A DNA stretch of 54,826 nucleotides from Acidobacteriota bacterium (GTDB taxonomy: Bacteria; Acidobacteriota; Terriglobia; Versatilivoradales; Versatilivoraceae), in assembly GCA_028875575.1 (NCBI GenBank), contig JAPPDF010000080.1:39114-93939 (forward strand), in the 5' to 3' direction. The stretch's first letter is position 1. The number at the start of each line of letters is the position of its first letter. Both the position numbers and the translations under genes were made by a program. The notes below the pieces were generated by a model. The model was not told where the DNA came from, searched no databases, and was given only the letters and a program-made list of their open reading frames with translations. This document shows positions 45,075-52,943 of this stretch, piece by piece.

Positions 45075-45769
45075 GACCTTCAGCGCCGAGACTCGTCAGG
45101 CGAAGCCCGGTCCACGACCTGCTGGAACCCATGTACCCCGTCTGGACCGAGGTTCAAGGCATGGCCGCGGTTCTCCGATTCTCCGACCCGGAGCAGGAAG
45201 AGCGGATCAAGGAACGCCTTGCCCTGGCCGACCTGAGCTGCCTGCCCCGGCTGGGTCTGAAGGGAGCGGGCGTCCTGGCCTGGCTGCGGGAGAATGGCCT
45301 GCAGACGGCCGAGACCCTCTACGCGGTCGCACCCATTGAAGACCATGGGATACTGGTTCGCATCGACAGGGAGGAAGTGATTCTGGAAGACGGACTTCAG
45401 GGGCGGGTGGTCTCCCGCATCCGGGACCGGCTTTCGGCCAATCCCCCGGGGATCTACCGGGTGGAGCGCCAGGAGGCCTCGTTTCTGCTGATCGGATCCC
45501 GCACCAATGATGTTCTCGGCCAGACCTGCGGCCACGATTTTCGGGAATCGGCGGGGCAGGTGGTCCTGAGCCGGGTGGCCGGAGTCTCCTGCCGACTGCT
45601 GCAGTTGGAGGTGTCCGGCATCGCCGGGTTTCGGATTTGGCTGGACCCGAGCTATAGTGTGTATCTTTGGAAAACGCTGCTGGGCATCGTCCGGGAAGAC
45701 GGCGGCGATGCGGTGGGGCTGGGTTGCCTCCATCCCGGCCTTTTCCAGGCGAGTTCACTGAAAGGATAG
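45071..45769 (+). CDS. mgdD: N-methylglutamate dehydrogenase subunit D (sarcosine oxidase gamma-like)
   Basis: 232 residues; the ATG overlaps the mgdC stop by four bases. It is of SoxG type: [10 protein letters not shown] at the start, [15 protein letters not shown] and [17 protein letters not shown] in the middle, and [12 protein letters not shown] towards the end. This small subunit holds the folate-binding-domain-like fold of the heterotetramer. Longer open frames in this region start inside mgdC and are not genes. gmaS follows after 5 bp. Confidence 0.85.
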   Translation: MRPSAPRLVRRSPVHDLLEPMYPVWTEVQGMAAVLRFSDPEQEERIKERLALADLSCLPRLGLKGAGVLAWLRENGLQTAETLYAVAPIEDHGILVRIDREEVILEDGLQGRVVSRIRDRLSANPPGIYRVERQEASFLLIGSRTNDVLGQTCGHDFRESAGQVVLSRVAGVSCRLLQLEVSGIAGFRIWLDPSYSVYLWKTLLGIVREDGGDAVGLGCLHPGLFQASSLKG

Positions 45770-45774
45770 TGTCC

Positions 45775-47109
45775 ATGGACCTCAACCAAGCCCAGACCTT
45801 ATTGAAGGAAAACGATGTCAAGTTCGTGCTGGCCCAGTTTGTCGACGTCCATGGGGTGGCCAAGACCAAGGCGGTTCCGGTCAGCCACTTCGAGGATATC
45901 CTGACCGACGGCGCCGGATTTGCCGGGTTCGCCGTGTGGGGCCTGGGTCAGGAGCCCCATGACCCCGACTTCATGGCCGTGGGGGACCTGGACACCCTGA
46001 CGCTGGTGCCCTGGCAGCCTGGATTTGCCCGGATTGTCTGCACCGGCCGGGTGAACGGAGAGCCCTACCCCTTCGACACCCGCCACATTCTCCAGCAGCA
46101 GTTGAAGCGCCTGGAACAGAGGGGCTGGATCCTGAACACCGGGCTGGAGCCCGAGTTCATGCTGCTGAGCCGAAATCCGGACGGTTCCATCCGACCCGCC
46201 GACGATACCGACACCCTGGAGAAGCCCTGCTACGACTACAAGGGACTCTCCCGCAGCCGGGCCTTCCTGGAAAAGCTGGTGGGCTCGCTGCAATCGATCG
46301 GATTCGACATCTACCAGATCGACCATGAGGACGCCAACGGCCAGTTCGAGATCAACTTCACTTTCTCATCGGCCCTGACCTCGGCCGACCGCTACGTGCT
46401 GTTCCGGATGGCCGCCGGAGAGATCGCCCGTGAGTTCGGCGTGATCTGCTCCTTCATGCCCAAGCCCATGTCCAACCGCACCGGAACCGGCAGCCACATC
46501 CACATGTCGATCTGGGACGGCCAGGGCAACGATCTCTTCCAGGACGATTCCGACAAGAATCGACTGGGGTTGTCGGAAATGGCCTACCACTTCCTGGGCG
46601 GCCTGCTGGCCCACGGTCCGGCCCTGACGGCCCTGGTGGCCCCCTCGGTCAACTCCTACAAGCGGCTGGTGGTCGGCCGTTCCCTTTCCGGAGCCACCTG
46701 GGCGCCAGCCTACATCTCCTACGGAGACAACAACCGGACTTCGATGGTTCGGGTCCCCTATGGGCGCCTGGAATTGAGGCTGTGCGACTCCAGTTGCAAC
46801 CCCTACCTGGCCACGGCGGCGGTGATCGTGGCCGGCCTGGACGGCATCGAGCGCAAGCTCGATCCCGGACCGCCCCACAACATCAACCACTACCGATACA
46901 CCCCGGAGGCTCTGCGGGACATGGGCATCGGTGTGCTCCCCCAATCCCTGAAGGAAGCCCTGGACGCCCTCCAGGCCGATTCCCTGTTTGCCGAACAATT
47001 GGGAGAGGCCTTCCTGCAGGAGTTCGCGGATCTGAAGGAGATGGAGTGGATCGAGTACCAGCGCCACGTCTCCGATTGGGAAGTCCAGCGCTACCTGGAG
47101 TTCTATTAG
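45775..47109 (+). CDS. gmaS: Gamma-glutamylmethylamide synthetase (GlnT-type glutamine synthetase family)
   Basis: 444 residues, the length of GlnT/GMAS proteins. Motifs of the glutamine synthetase fold are the N-terminal [21 protein letters not shown], metal/Glu-binding [29 protein letters not shown] and [15 protein letters not shown] ligates methylamine to glutamate with ATP to give gamma-glutamylmethylamide. Sequence alone cannot exclude plain glutamine synthetase activity. Placement between mgdABCD and mgsABC makes GMAS the best call. The operon is then interrupted by 0.8 kb of repeats. Confidence 0.85.
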   Translation: MDLNQAQTLLKENDVKFVLAQFVDVHGVAKTKAVPVSHFEDILTDGAGFAGFAVWGLGQEPHDPDFMAVGDLDTLTLVPWQPGFARIVCTGRVNGEPYPFDTRHILQQQLKRLEQRGWILNTGLEPEFMLLSRNPDGSIRPADDTDTLEKPCYDYKGLSRSRAFLEKLVGSLQSIGFDIYQIDHEDANGQFEINFTFSSALTSADRYVLFRMAAGEIAREFGVICSFMPKPMSNRTGTGSHIHMSIWDGQGNDLFQDDSDKNRLGLSEMAYHFLGGLLAHGPALTALVAPSVNSYKRLVVGRSLSGATWAPAYISYGDNNRTSMVRVPYGRLELRLCDSSCNPYLATAAVIVAGLDGIERKLDPGPPHNINHYRYTPEALRDMGIGVLPQSLKEALDALQADSLFAEQLGEAFLQEFADLKEMEWIEYQRHVSDWEVQRYLEFY

Positions 47110-47207
47110 CGTGGAAGCCTGCCGGAGGCGGACTTACCTGAAACAAACGCCGACGCCCGGAGTTGAGGAACCGGTTCAAAGGCAAGCACGGGCAAATTTT
47201 CTATTAA

Positions 47208-47393
47208 CATCGATGCACAGGATGCACAGGATTTTTTCTGGAGACAGCGGGCTTGCAGTCCTGAACATCCGCAAATCCGCAAGCGATTATCGCCGGAGTC
47301 AGGATTCCTGTTGCTGACAGGCCATGAAGGTTCGATGTCTCACTCTCGTATGATCCGCACGCTAGGGCGGGGGCGGACTTACCTGAAACAAAC
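47208..47393 (+). repeat. Dispersed palindromic repeat R2, diverged copy 3
   Basis: Begins CATCGATGCACAGGATGCACAGGATTTTTT and keeps ATCCGCAAATCCGCA; the right half is diverged (CTGTTGCTGACAGG...). A related tail with TATGATCCGCACGCTAGGGCGGGGGCGGACTTACCTGAAACA follows. Confidence 0.6.
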
Positions 47394-47520
47394 GAAAAAA
47401 AGAGTAATCCACGAAGTGACACGCAGGAAGGACTACGGGGGTCCACTAAGAGGTTGGAGTCGGCTCAAGAGGGATGCGCCAAAGGTCGGCAAGGGGGTCA
47501 ATGAAGGGCACCAGGGATGA
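47394..47520 (+). repeat. Dispersed repeat family R1, copy C
   Basis: GAAAAAAAGAGTAATCCACGAAGTGACACG..., then CTCAAGAGGGATGCGCCAAAGGTCGGCAAGG, aligning with copy B at 40036-40150. Confidence 0.75.
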
Positions 47521-47524
47521 TTAA

Positions 47525-47780
47525 CATCGATGCACAGGATTTGTTCAGGAAACGGCTAGCTTCCAATGCCGGGAATCCGCAAATCCGCATTGGATCATCG
47601 CCCGAGCCGGCTTCTGGTGCAGGAAGCTCTCGTCCTGTTAATCCTGTGCATCCTGTGCATCGTTGTTCAATCTGTAGAAAACCAGTTTAGCGGGACATGC
47701 CACAGGCTCGCGATAGCCAATTTGGATCCCTTGTTTCGTTCTCGTATGATCCGTCCTGCAGGGCGGGGGCGGCACTTAAT
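47525..47780 (+). repeat. Dispersed palindromic repeat R2, copy 2
   Basis: Left end CATCGATGCACAGGATT at 47525, right end AATCCTGTGCATCCTGTGCATCG at 47640-47662, then the same flank as copy 1 (GGACATGCCACAGGCTCGCGATAGCCAA...). The two copies differ by scattered substitutions, so they are not a recent duplication. Confidence 0.75.
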
Positions 47781-47784
47781 GGGA

Positions 47785-47885
47785 ACAAAAGAAAAAGAGT
47801 GATCCACGAAGTGACAGGACGAATCGCGAAGGGCCACCAAGGCATTGGAGAAGGCTCAAGAGGGATCTGCCAAAATCGGGGATGG
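47785..47885 (+). repeat. Dispersed repeat family R1, copy D
   Basis: GAAAAAGAGTGATCCACGAAGTGACAGGACGAATCGCGAAGGGCCACCAAGGCATTGGAGAAGGCTCAAGAGGGATCTGCC. It ends 17 bp before the mgsA start. Confidence 0.7.
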
Positions 47886-47901
47886 GGGTAAATAGTTCCA
47901 C

Positions 47902-48798
47902 ATGTGCGGCATTATCGGCTTGCTGATCAAGCCTGAATCCAAGCGGGCCCGGTTGGGAGAATGGGTCACCCCCATGATGGACTGCATGGGGGATCGCGGG
48001 CCCGATTCGGCCGGCTTGGCGGTCTTTTCCCCGGTCGGGAACGGCCCGCTGCGGCGATTCAGCCTGTACTGCGGCCAGCCGGGGTTCGATTGGACGGAAC
48101 TGGGGAAGGCCTTCGAGCGGGACACCGCCTGCGAAGGCAATCTGAGCGCCATCGAAAACCATGGGCGCCTGGTTTCAGCGATCGCACCGGATAGCCTGGA
48201 GAAGTGGCTGTCCCGGGAGTTTTCCGCCGTGCACCTGCTTTCGACAGGCCGGTCCATCGAGGTCTACAAGGACCAGGGCCATCCCGCCGAGATCGCCGAG
48301 CGTTACGGGTTTTCAGGCCTTGCGGCCAGCCACTGCGTCGGTCACACCCGCATGGCCACCGAATCGGCGGTCTCGCCTGCCCACGCCCATCCCTTCACAG
48401 CCGGCGAAGATTTCTGCCTGGTGCACAACGGTTCCCTCTCCAACCCCTGGAGCTTGCGCCGGCGCCTGGAGAAGCGGGGCATCGATTTCGAGACCGACAA
48501 CGACACCGAAGCCGCCTGCCGCTTCCTGGAGTGGAGAATGAGGGAGGGAGCATCCCTGGAAGACGCCTTGAAGGCAGCCTTCATCGAGCTGGACGGGTTC
48601 TACACGCTGCTGATGGCCACGGCCGAGAAGCTGGTGCTGGTCCGGGACGCCTTTGCCTGCAAGCCGGCGGTGGTTGCGGAAACCGAGGACTACGTGGCCG
48701 TGAGCTCCGAGTTTCGCTCCCTGGCCCACCTGCCCGGCATCCGGTCGGCGGAGCTGTTCGAGCCGGTGCCGGAGGAGATCTACTCATGGAGTCTATAG
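47902..48798 (+). CDS. mgsA: N-methylglutamate synthase subunit A (class II glutamine amidotransferase-like)
   Basis: 298 residues. The N-terminal Cys2 (MCGIIGLL) is the Ntn-type nucleophile, with DRGPDSAGLAVF, HTRMATESAVSPAHAHPF and HNGSLSNPWSLRRRLE as the other class II glutaminase motifs. In MgsABC it accepts the gamma-glutamylmethylamide group, releasing methylamine for transfer to a 2-oxoglutarate-derived acceptor. It overlaps mgsB by 13 bases. It is also called GlxB in rhizobia. It is separated from gmaS by the repeat block. Confidence 0.85.
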   Translation: MCGIIGLLIKPESKRARLGEWVTPMMDCMGDRGPDSAGLAVFSPVGNGPLRRFSLYCGQPGFDWTELGKAFERDTACEGNLSAIENHGRLVSAIAPDSLEKWLSREFSAVHLLSTGRSIEVYKDQGHPAEIAERYGFSGLAASHCVGHTRMATESAVSPAHAHPFTAGEDFCLVHNGSLSNPWSLRRRLEKRGIDFETDNDTEAACRFLEWRMREGASLEDALKAAFIELDGFYTLLMATAEKLVLVRDAFACKPAVVAETEDYVAVSSEFRSLAHLPGIRSAELFEPVPEEIYSWSL

Positions 48799-49484
48799 CC
48801 TTGGCGTCTGTCGACCTCCAGGAGCTGTCGGTCCGCCAGCTCAACCATTACCTCCATCATGAAATCGGGAGCAAGTCCCTTTCCAGGATCGAGATCCTCA
48901 ACCCCAACGGGCTTCACAACATAGCCGTGGGCATGGATGCGCCGGCGCAGGTGGACGTCAGGGGCCACGCCGGCTATTTCCTGGGAGGCATGAACCGTCA
49001 GGCCCGGATCGTGGTGCATGGAAATGTGGGCTGGAGCGTCGCGGAGAACATGATGTCCGGAGAGGTGCGGGTCAAGGGATTCGCCTCCCAGTGCGCCGGG
49101 GCCTCGGCCCATGGAGGCCTGCTCTTCATCGAGGGAAGCGCCTCCTCCCGCTGCGGCATTTCCCTGAAGGGCGGCGACATCGTGGTGGGAGGCCACGTGG
49201 GCCACATGTCCGCCTTCATGGCCCAGGCCGGTCACCTGCTGGTTTGCGGCGACGCCGGCGCCGGTCTGGGCGATTCGCTCTATGAAGCCGTGATCTACAT
49301 TCGGGGGAAGATTCACTCGCTGGGGGCCGACGCCCGGGAAGAGCCCATGGCCGAGAGCGACTACGCCACCGTCGGGCAACTGCTGAGCCGAGCGGAGCTG
49401 GACTGGTCCCCCCGGGAATTCAAGCGGGTGGCCTCCGCCAAGACGCTCTACCACTGGAACGTGGACGCCGAACAGGAGTACTAG
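48786..49484 (+). CDS. mgsB: N-methylglutamate synthase subunit B (GXGXG-domain, GltB C-terminal-like)
   Basis: 232 residues; the ATG at 48786 overlaps mgsA. It is the beta-helix GXGXG domain of glutamate synthase: RGHAGYFLGGMNR, VHGNVGWSVAENMMSG, GDIVVGGHVGHMSAFM and CGDAGAGLGDSLYEAVIYIRG are stacked repeats. It structurally bridges the amidotransferase and the FMN subunit, as in glutamate synthase. A longer open frame in this phase begins inside mgsA at 48204 and is not real. mgsC follows after 58 bp. Confidence 0.85.
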   Translation: MESIALASVDLQELSVRQLNHYLHHEIGSKSLSRIEILNPNGLHNIAVGMDAPAQVDVRGHAGYFLGGMNRQARIVVHGNVGWSVAENMMSGEVRVKGFASQCAGASAHGGLLFIEGSASSRCGISLKGGDIVVGGHVGHMSAFMAQAGHLLVCGDAGAGLGDSLYEAVIYIRGKIHSLGADAREEPMAESDYATVGQLLSRAELDWSPREFKRVASAKTLYHWNVDAEQEY

Positions 49485-49542
49485 CGAGGAACAGACCGCC
49501 GAAAGAAGAAGTTATCAAAAGCCCGGCGGGTAGCGTTGAGCC

Positions 49543-50889
49543 ATGACCAAGAAGATCGACCTGGAAGAGAGTTCTCTATACGACCGGCACGTGCTGGAGT
49601 ACATCCATCGGGCCTCGGAGCAAGGCCTCTACGACATTCGGGGTTTGGGCGCCAAGAGAAGGGTGCCCCATTTCGACGATCTGGTCTTCCTGACGGCCTC
49701 GGCTTCCCGCTATCCCCTGGAGGGATACCGGGAAAAGTGCCTCACCCGGACCGTCCTGGGCACCCGGCGTGCCAAGAAGCCCATCACCCTGGACATCCCC
49801 ATCACCATCGCGGGCATGAGCTTCGGCTCGCTTTCGGCCAACGTCAAGGAAGCCATCGGCCGGGCGGCCTCCGAGGTGGGTACCTCCACCACCACCGGCG
49901 ACGGGGGCATGACCCGGGAGGAACGGGCATCCTCCAAGACGCTGGTCTACCAGTGCCTTCCCTCCCGCTACGGGTTCAATCCCCAGGATCTGAGGCAGGC
50001 CGACGCCATTGAGATGGTGATCGGTCAGGGGGCCAAGCCCGGGGGCGGCGGCATGTTGCTGGGGCTCAAGGTGAGCCCGCGGGTGGCCCAAATGCGGACC
50101 CTGCCCGAGGGCATCGACCAGCGTTCGGCCTGCCGCCATCCCGATTGGACCGGCCCCGACGACCTGACCATCAAGATCAACGAGCTGCGGGAAATCACCG
50201 ACTGGCAGATCCCCATCTACGTCAAGCTGGGAGCCACCCGGGTGCGGGACGACGTCAAGCTGGCGGTCAAGGCCGGCGCCGACGTGGTGGTAGTGGACGG
50301 CATGCAGGGGGGAACGGCAGCCACCCAGCAGGTGTTTATCGAGCACGCGGGGATCCCCACGCTGCCGGCCGTGCGGCAGGCGGTGGAGGCCCTGGACGAG
50401 ATGGATGTCCTGGGCGAGGTGCAACTGGTGGTTTCCGGGGGAATTCGCACCGGGGCCGACGTGGCCAAGGCTCTGGCCCTGGGGGCGGACGCCGTGTCTC
50501 TGGGCCAAGCCGTGCTGATGGCGCTGGGCTGCAACAGCCCCTCGTATTTCGATGGACAGGGGTCGGTGGACGTCAGCGACGAGTACGCCAAGCTGGGCAC
50601 GGGGCCCGGCTACTGTCACCACTGTCAGACCGGGCTGTGCCCGGTGGGAGTGACCACCCAGATCCCCGAGCTGGAAAAGCGATTGCAGCCCGATTGGGGG
50701 GCCCGCCGCCTCAAGAATTATCTTCAGACCCTAACGATGGAGTTGACCACCCTGGCCAGGGCCTGCGGCAAATCCAACGTCCACCACCTGGAGCGGGAAG
50801 ACCTGGTTGCGCTCACGGTGGAAGCGGCCGCCATGGCCAAGCTCCCCCTGGCCGGAACCGACTGGATTCCGGGGGACGGGCTGCGATAG
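49543..50889 (+). CDS. mgsC: N-methylglutamate synthase subunit C (FMN-binding glutamate-synthase-like)
   Basis: 448 residues, the FMN/synthase domain of GltB as a separate protein. Visible are PITIAGMSFGSLSANVKEAIG, the phosphate-binding VVVDGMQGGTAA and VVSGGIRTGADVAKALALGADAV for FMN. The Fe-S ligands Cys358, Cys361 and Cys366 are in CHHCQTGLCPVG. It reduces the imino acid to N-methylglutamate with electrons from reduced FMN. It completes the cycle with mgdABCD and gmaS. It is the last gene of the operon; the convergent BrnA-type gene starts 10 bp later. Confidence 0.9.
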   Translation: MTKKIDLEESSLYDRHVLEYIHRASEQGLYDIRGLGAKRRVPHFDDLVFLTASASRYPLEGYREKCLTRTVLGTRRAKKPITLDIPITIAGMSFGSLSANVKEAIGRAASEVGTSTTTGDGGMTREERASSKTLVYQCLPSRYGFNPQDLRQADAIEMVIGQGAKPGGGGMLLGLKVSPRVAQMRTLPEGIDQRSACRHPDWTGPDDLTIKINELREITDWQIPIYVKLGATRVRDDVKLAVKAGADVVVVDGMQGGTAATQQVFIEHAGIPTLPAVRQAVEALDEMDVLGEVQLVVSGGIRTGADVAKALALGADAVSLGQAVLMALGCNSPSYFDGQGSVDVSDEYAKLGTGPGYCHHCQTGLCPVGVTTQIPELEKRLQPDWGARRLKNYLQTLTMELTTLARACGKSNVHHLEREDLVALTVEAAAMAKLPLAGTDWIPGDGLR

Positions 50890-50899
50890 AGCACAGAGC

Positions 50900-51187
50900 T
50901 TAAGTGCGGTGCAACGCCATCTTGGCGTGTTGGCGGAGCACCCGGTTGATTTCAGTCTGGTACCCCCGCCCACCGGGGGCGTTGGTCTTGAACCAAGCCA
51001 CCACGTCGGCATCCAGCCTTAGCGTAATTTGTTGTTTCACCGGCCGATAGAGGGTTCCTCGCCTGGCGCCGGACCAATCCCGAATCTCAGGAATGTCGCT
51101 CGTATCGATTCTCTCGTCGGGAAGGGCCGCAAGAGCTTCGATCTCCGCCTTCTGCTGCTTGGTGCGTTCTCTAGAAGTCTCCTTCAT
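50900..51187 (-). CDS. brnA: BrnA-type antitoxin (orphan)
   Basis: 95 residues; AAGGAGG precedes the ATG at 51187. IPEIRDWSGARRGTLYRP then VKQQITLRLDADVVAWFK and GYQTEINRVLRQH match the BrnA antitoxin family (COG3514), which has a ribbon-helix-helix DNA-binding fold. A BrnT toxin would normally lie just upstream, but the 217 bp before this gene hold none. It may neutralise a toxin elsewhere, or be a relic. A palindromic operator is seen in its promoter. Confidence 0.85.
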   Translation of the reverse strand: MKETSRERTKQQKAEIEALAALPDERIDTSDIPEIRDWSGARRGTLYRPVKQQITLRLDADVVAWFKTNAPGGRGYQTEINRVLRQHAKMALHRT

Positions 51188-51194
51188 AGGCCCT

Positions 51195-51224
51195 CCTTGT
51201 AACTACAATAATATAGCTACAAGG
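51195..51224 (-). promoter_or_regulatory. Candidate BrnA operator/promoter
   Basis: Inverted repeat CCTTGTA (51195-51201) and TACAAGG (51218-51224) over an AT-rich centre that includes TATATT/TATTAT, a likely leftward -10, with TTAACA upstream at 16-18 bp. The repeat overlaps the expected promoter and ribosome site of the BrnA-type gene, fitting autorepression. Confidence 0.5.
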
Positions 51225-51375
51225 ACAAGAGTGTTAACGGAATCACGATCAACGCTGTCACCGTTGCGAGCAGCGGATGCCTTCAATTTCAATCACTGAT
51301 TGAGCCCTTCGCGTTATTCATTGCCCTCTGAGCGGTTTGAAGTCCACTCGCAATAAAGCTCTCCGAGACGTGATT

Positions 51376-51398
51376 ATGATATCATTTTATAATATTAT
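51376..51398 (+). promoter_or_regulatory. Candidate hicAB promoter/operator
   Basis: TATAAT at 51388-51393, with two perfect 10-bp palindromes, ATGATATCAT (51376-51385) and ATAATATTAT (51389-51398), just before the GTG start at 51405. They are candidate HicB sites; no good -35 is seen. Confidence 0.45.
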
Positions 51399-51404
51399 AT
51401 CCCT

Positions 51405-51659
51405 GTGAGGAAGAAGCACCTCAAGACCTTGGACGCGATCTTCAAGCGTCCCACACAGTCAGGTATCAAATGGGCTGATATCGAGTCGTTGTTCTCCGCC
51501 TGTGGTGCCTACATCGAGGAACGGGAAGGCTCCAGGGTCTACGTCGAATTGAACAACAGGGTGGGTCACTTCCACCGACCCTACCCCGGGAAGGAAGCGC
51601 GCAAGGGAGTTGTAGATGCAGTCAGGCGATTCCTGAAGGAGGCAGGGATAAACCGATGA
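51405..51659 (+). CDS. hicA: HicA-type toxin (mRNA interferase family)
   Basis: 84 residues from GTG. It matches the HicA family: KHLKTLDAIFKRPTQSGIKW, IESLFSACGAYIEEREGSRV, then HFHRPYPGKEARKGVVDAVR and FLKEAGI. HicA is a dsRBD-fold ribonuclease; here the His usually seen in GSHH is replaced by GSRV, a common variant with His residues in HFHRP. Its stop overlaps the hicB start (ATGATG). The promoter is described separately. Confidence 0.85.
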   Translation: MRKKHLKTLDAIFKRPTQSGIKWADIESLFSACGAYIEEREGSRVYVELNNRVGHFHRPYPGKEARKGVVDAVRRFLKEAGINR

Positions 51660-51991
51660 TGGAATACAAGGGATACCGGGCGGCAGTGACTTTCGATGAC
51701 GAGGCCGATGTCTTCCATGGAGAAGTGGTAAATACCAGAGACGTCATTGTATTCGAGGGCACCTCGGTCGCCCAACTCAAGAAGGAGTTCAAGTTCTCGA
51801 TCGATGACTACGTCAAGGTATGCGAAGAACGCGGAAGAACGCCGGATAAACCGTTCTCCGGGAAGATTCCTCTCCGACTCCCGCCGGAGGTCCATCGGGC
51901 CGCCGCCACAGCCGCCAGTATCCAGGGGAAAAGCCTCAACGCCTGGATTGCCGAGACAGTAAGAGAGGCAGTTGGAAGCACCAGCAGCTAA
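51656..51991 (+). CDS. hicB: HicB-type antitoxin
   Basis: 111 residues; the ATG at 51656 overlaps the hicA stop, and an alternative ATG is at 51659. The N-terminal degenerate RNase H-like half reads YKGYRAAVTFDDEADVFHGEVVN and VAQLKKEFKFSIDDYVKVCEE. The C-terminal half (KIPLRLPPEVHRAAATAASIQGKSLNAWI) is a ribbon-helix-helix. HicB binds HicA and represses the operon. With hicA it forms a complete type II toxin-antitoxin pair. Confidence 0.9.
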   Translation: MMEYKGYRAAVTFDDEADVFHGEVVNTRDVIVFEGTSVAQLKKEFKFSIDDYVKVCEERGRTPDKPFSGKIPLRLPPEVHRAAATAASIQGKSLNAWIAETVREAVGSTSS

Positions 51992-52052
51992 GGACTTGAG
52001 GACCGCTAGGATTTGGCCCCGGCCTTTGGTGCCAAAGAATATTGTTTTCCTG

Positions 52053-52110
52053 TCTTTCTTCGTGTCCCTTCGTGGATTACTCTTTTCCTTTCCTGCCTTT
52101 CGTGGACTTC
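52053..52110 (-). repeat. Dispersed repeat family R1, copy E (inverted)
   Basis: Read on the minus strand: GGAAAGGAAAAGAGTAATCCACGAAGGGACACGAAGAAAGACA, the same core as copies A-D. It follows hicB and precedes the convergent racemase stop. Confidence 0.6.
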
Positions 52111-52126
52111 TTTTCAGACCCGCGGG

Positions 52127-52894
52127 TTAGCCACTTGACGACCGTACCCTTGCCCTCCGCAGCCTCTCGACCTCGTCCGCCGGAGGCTTCTGCCAGGTGC
52201 CGAACCGACTCAATATGGGCAATCCCGCCCGCCTGGCTTCCACCATGAACTCGGTGTATTTGACGCCCACCAGCACCGGATCGATGATGGGGGCTCCCAG
52301 CGAGTCGTCCACGCCGGTAACCGTCAACGGGCAGCTCTGCAGGGTGCACCCCATCAGGATGGCTTCGGCGCCGTCCTCCTCCACGCATTTCTGAGCCACC
52401 TCCAGCGTCCGGGCCACCACCTCCCGGGGATCGGTGCGGTCCGGATAGGACTCCCTGGCCGACAGGTGGATATGCCTCACCGAGGCCAGCTTGGAGCCGG
52501 CTCCGTAGAGTTGAGCCATCTCGCGGTAGCAGTGCACGGTCTTGTACTCGGTAGCGATGACCGAGTACCTCTGTGAGATGGCGTTGGCATAGTGGCACCC
52601 GGCCTCGAAGGCCGCCGTCACCGGGAAGTTCACCAGCTCGCGAGCTTCCCACAGGCCCGGATCGTAGCAGCAACAGATGAACAGGGCGTCGAAGCCCTCC
52701 TCCTGAGCCCGGCAGGCCCGCTCGGCCACGGCGTCGGCGCAGCGGTGGCGATAGTAGATGTAGGTCACGTAGCTGAGGGGATAGACGTCGGAAATGTCCT
52801 CGAACACGATCTCGGTGTCCGGTCCCGCCACCCTTCGGCACCGCTCCAGTTCCTGCATGCCCCCTGCAAATGGATTCAAGACGAGAATTTTCAT
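52127..52894 (-). CDS. Aspartate/glutamate/hydantoin racemase family protein
   Basis: 255 residues from the ATG at 52894, preceded by GGAG; the frame is open to 53020. It has the Asp/Glu racemase fold: MKILVLNPF at the start, catalytic Cys in FICCCYDPGLWEARE (Cys76) and MGCTLQSCP (Cys183). In this genomic position, directly after hyuB on the same strand, it may be a hydantoin racemase that interconverts D- and L-5-substituted hydantoins. The specificity is not provable from sequence. A 50-bp gap separates it from hyuB. Confidence 0.88.
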   Translation of the reverse strand: MKILVLNPFAGGMQELERCRRVAGPDTEIVFEDISDVYPLSYVTYIYYRHRCADAVAERACRAQEEGFDALFICCCYDPGLWEARELVNFPVTAAFEAGCHYANAISQRYSVIATEYKTVHCYREMAQLYGAGSKLASVRHIHLSARESYPDRTDPREVVARTLEVAQKCVEEDGAEAILMGCTLQSCPLTVTGVDDSLGAPIIDPVLVGVKYTEFMVEARRAGLPILSRFGTWQKPPADEVERLRRARVRSSSG

Positions 52895-52943
52895 GGTGCG
52901 CTCCGAGACGGCCGTCCAATCCTGCCGGCTTTGCTGACTCACC

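Noticed and set aside
40625-45769. Plain heterotetrameric sarcosine oxidase annotation
   Set aside because: The four subunits are followed by gmaS and mgsABC, the signature of the N-methylglutamate pathway; sarcosine oxidase remains an alternative until tested.
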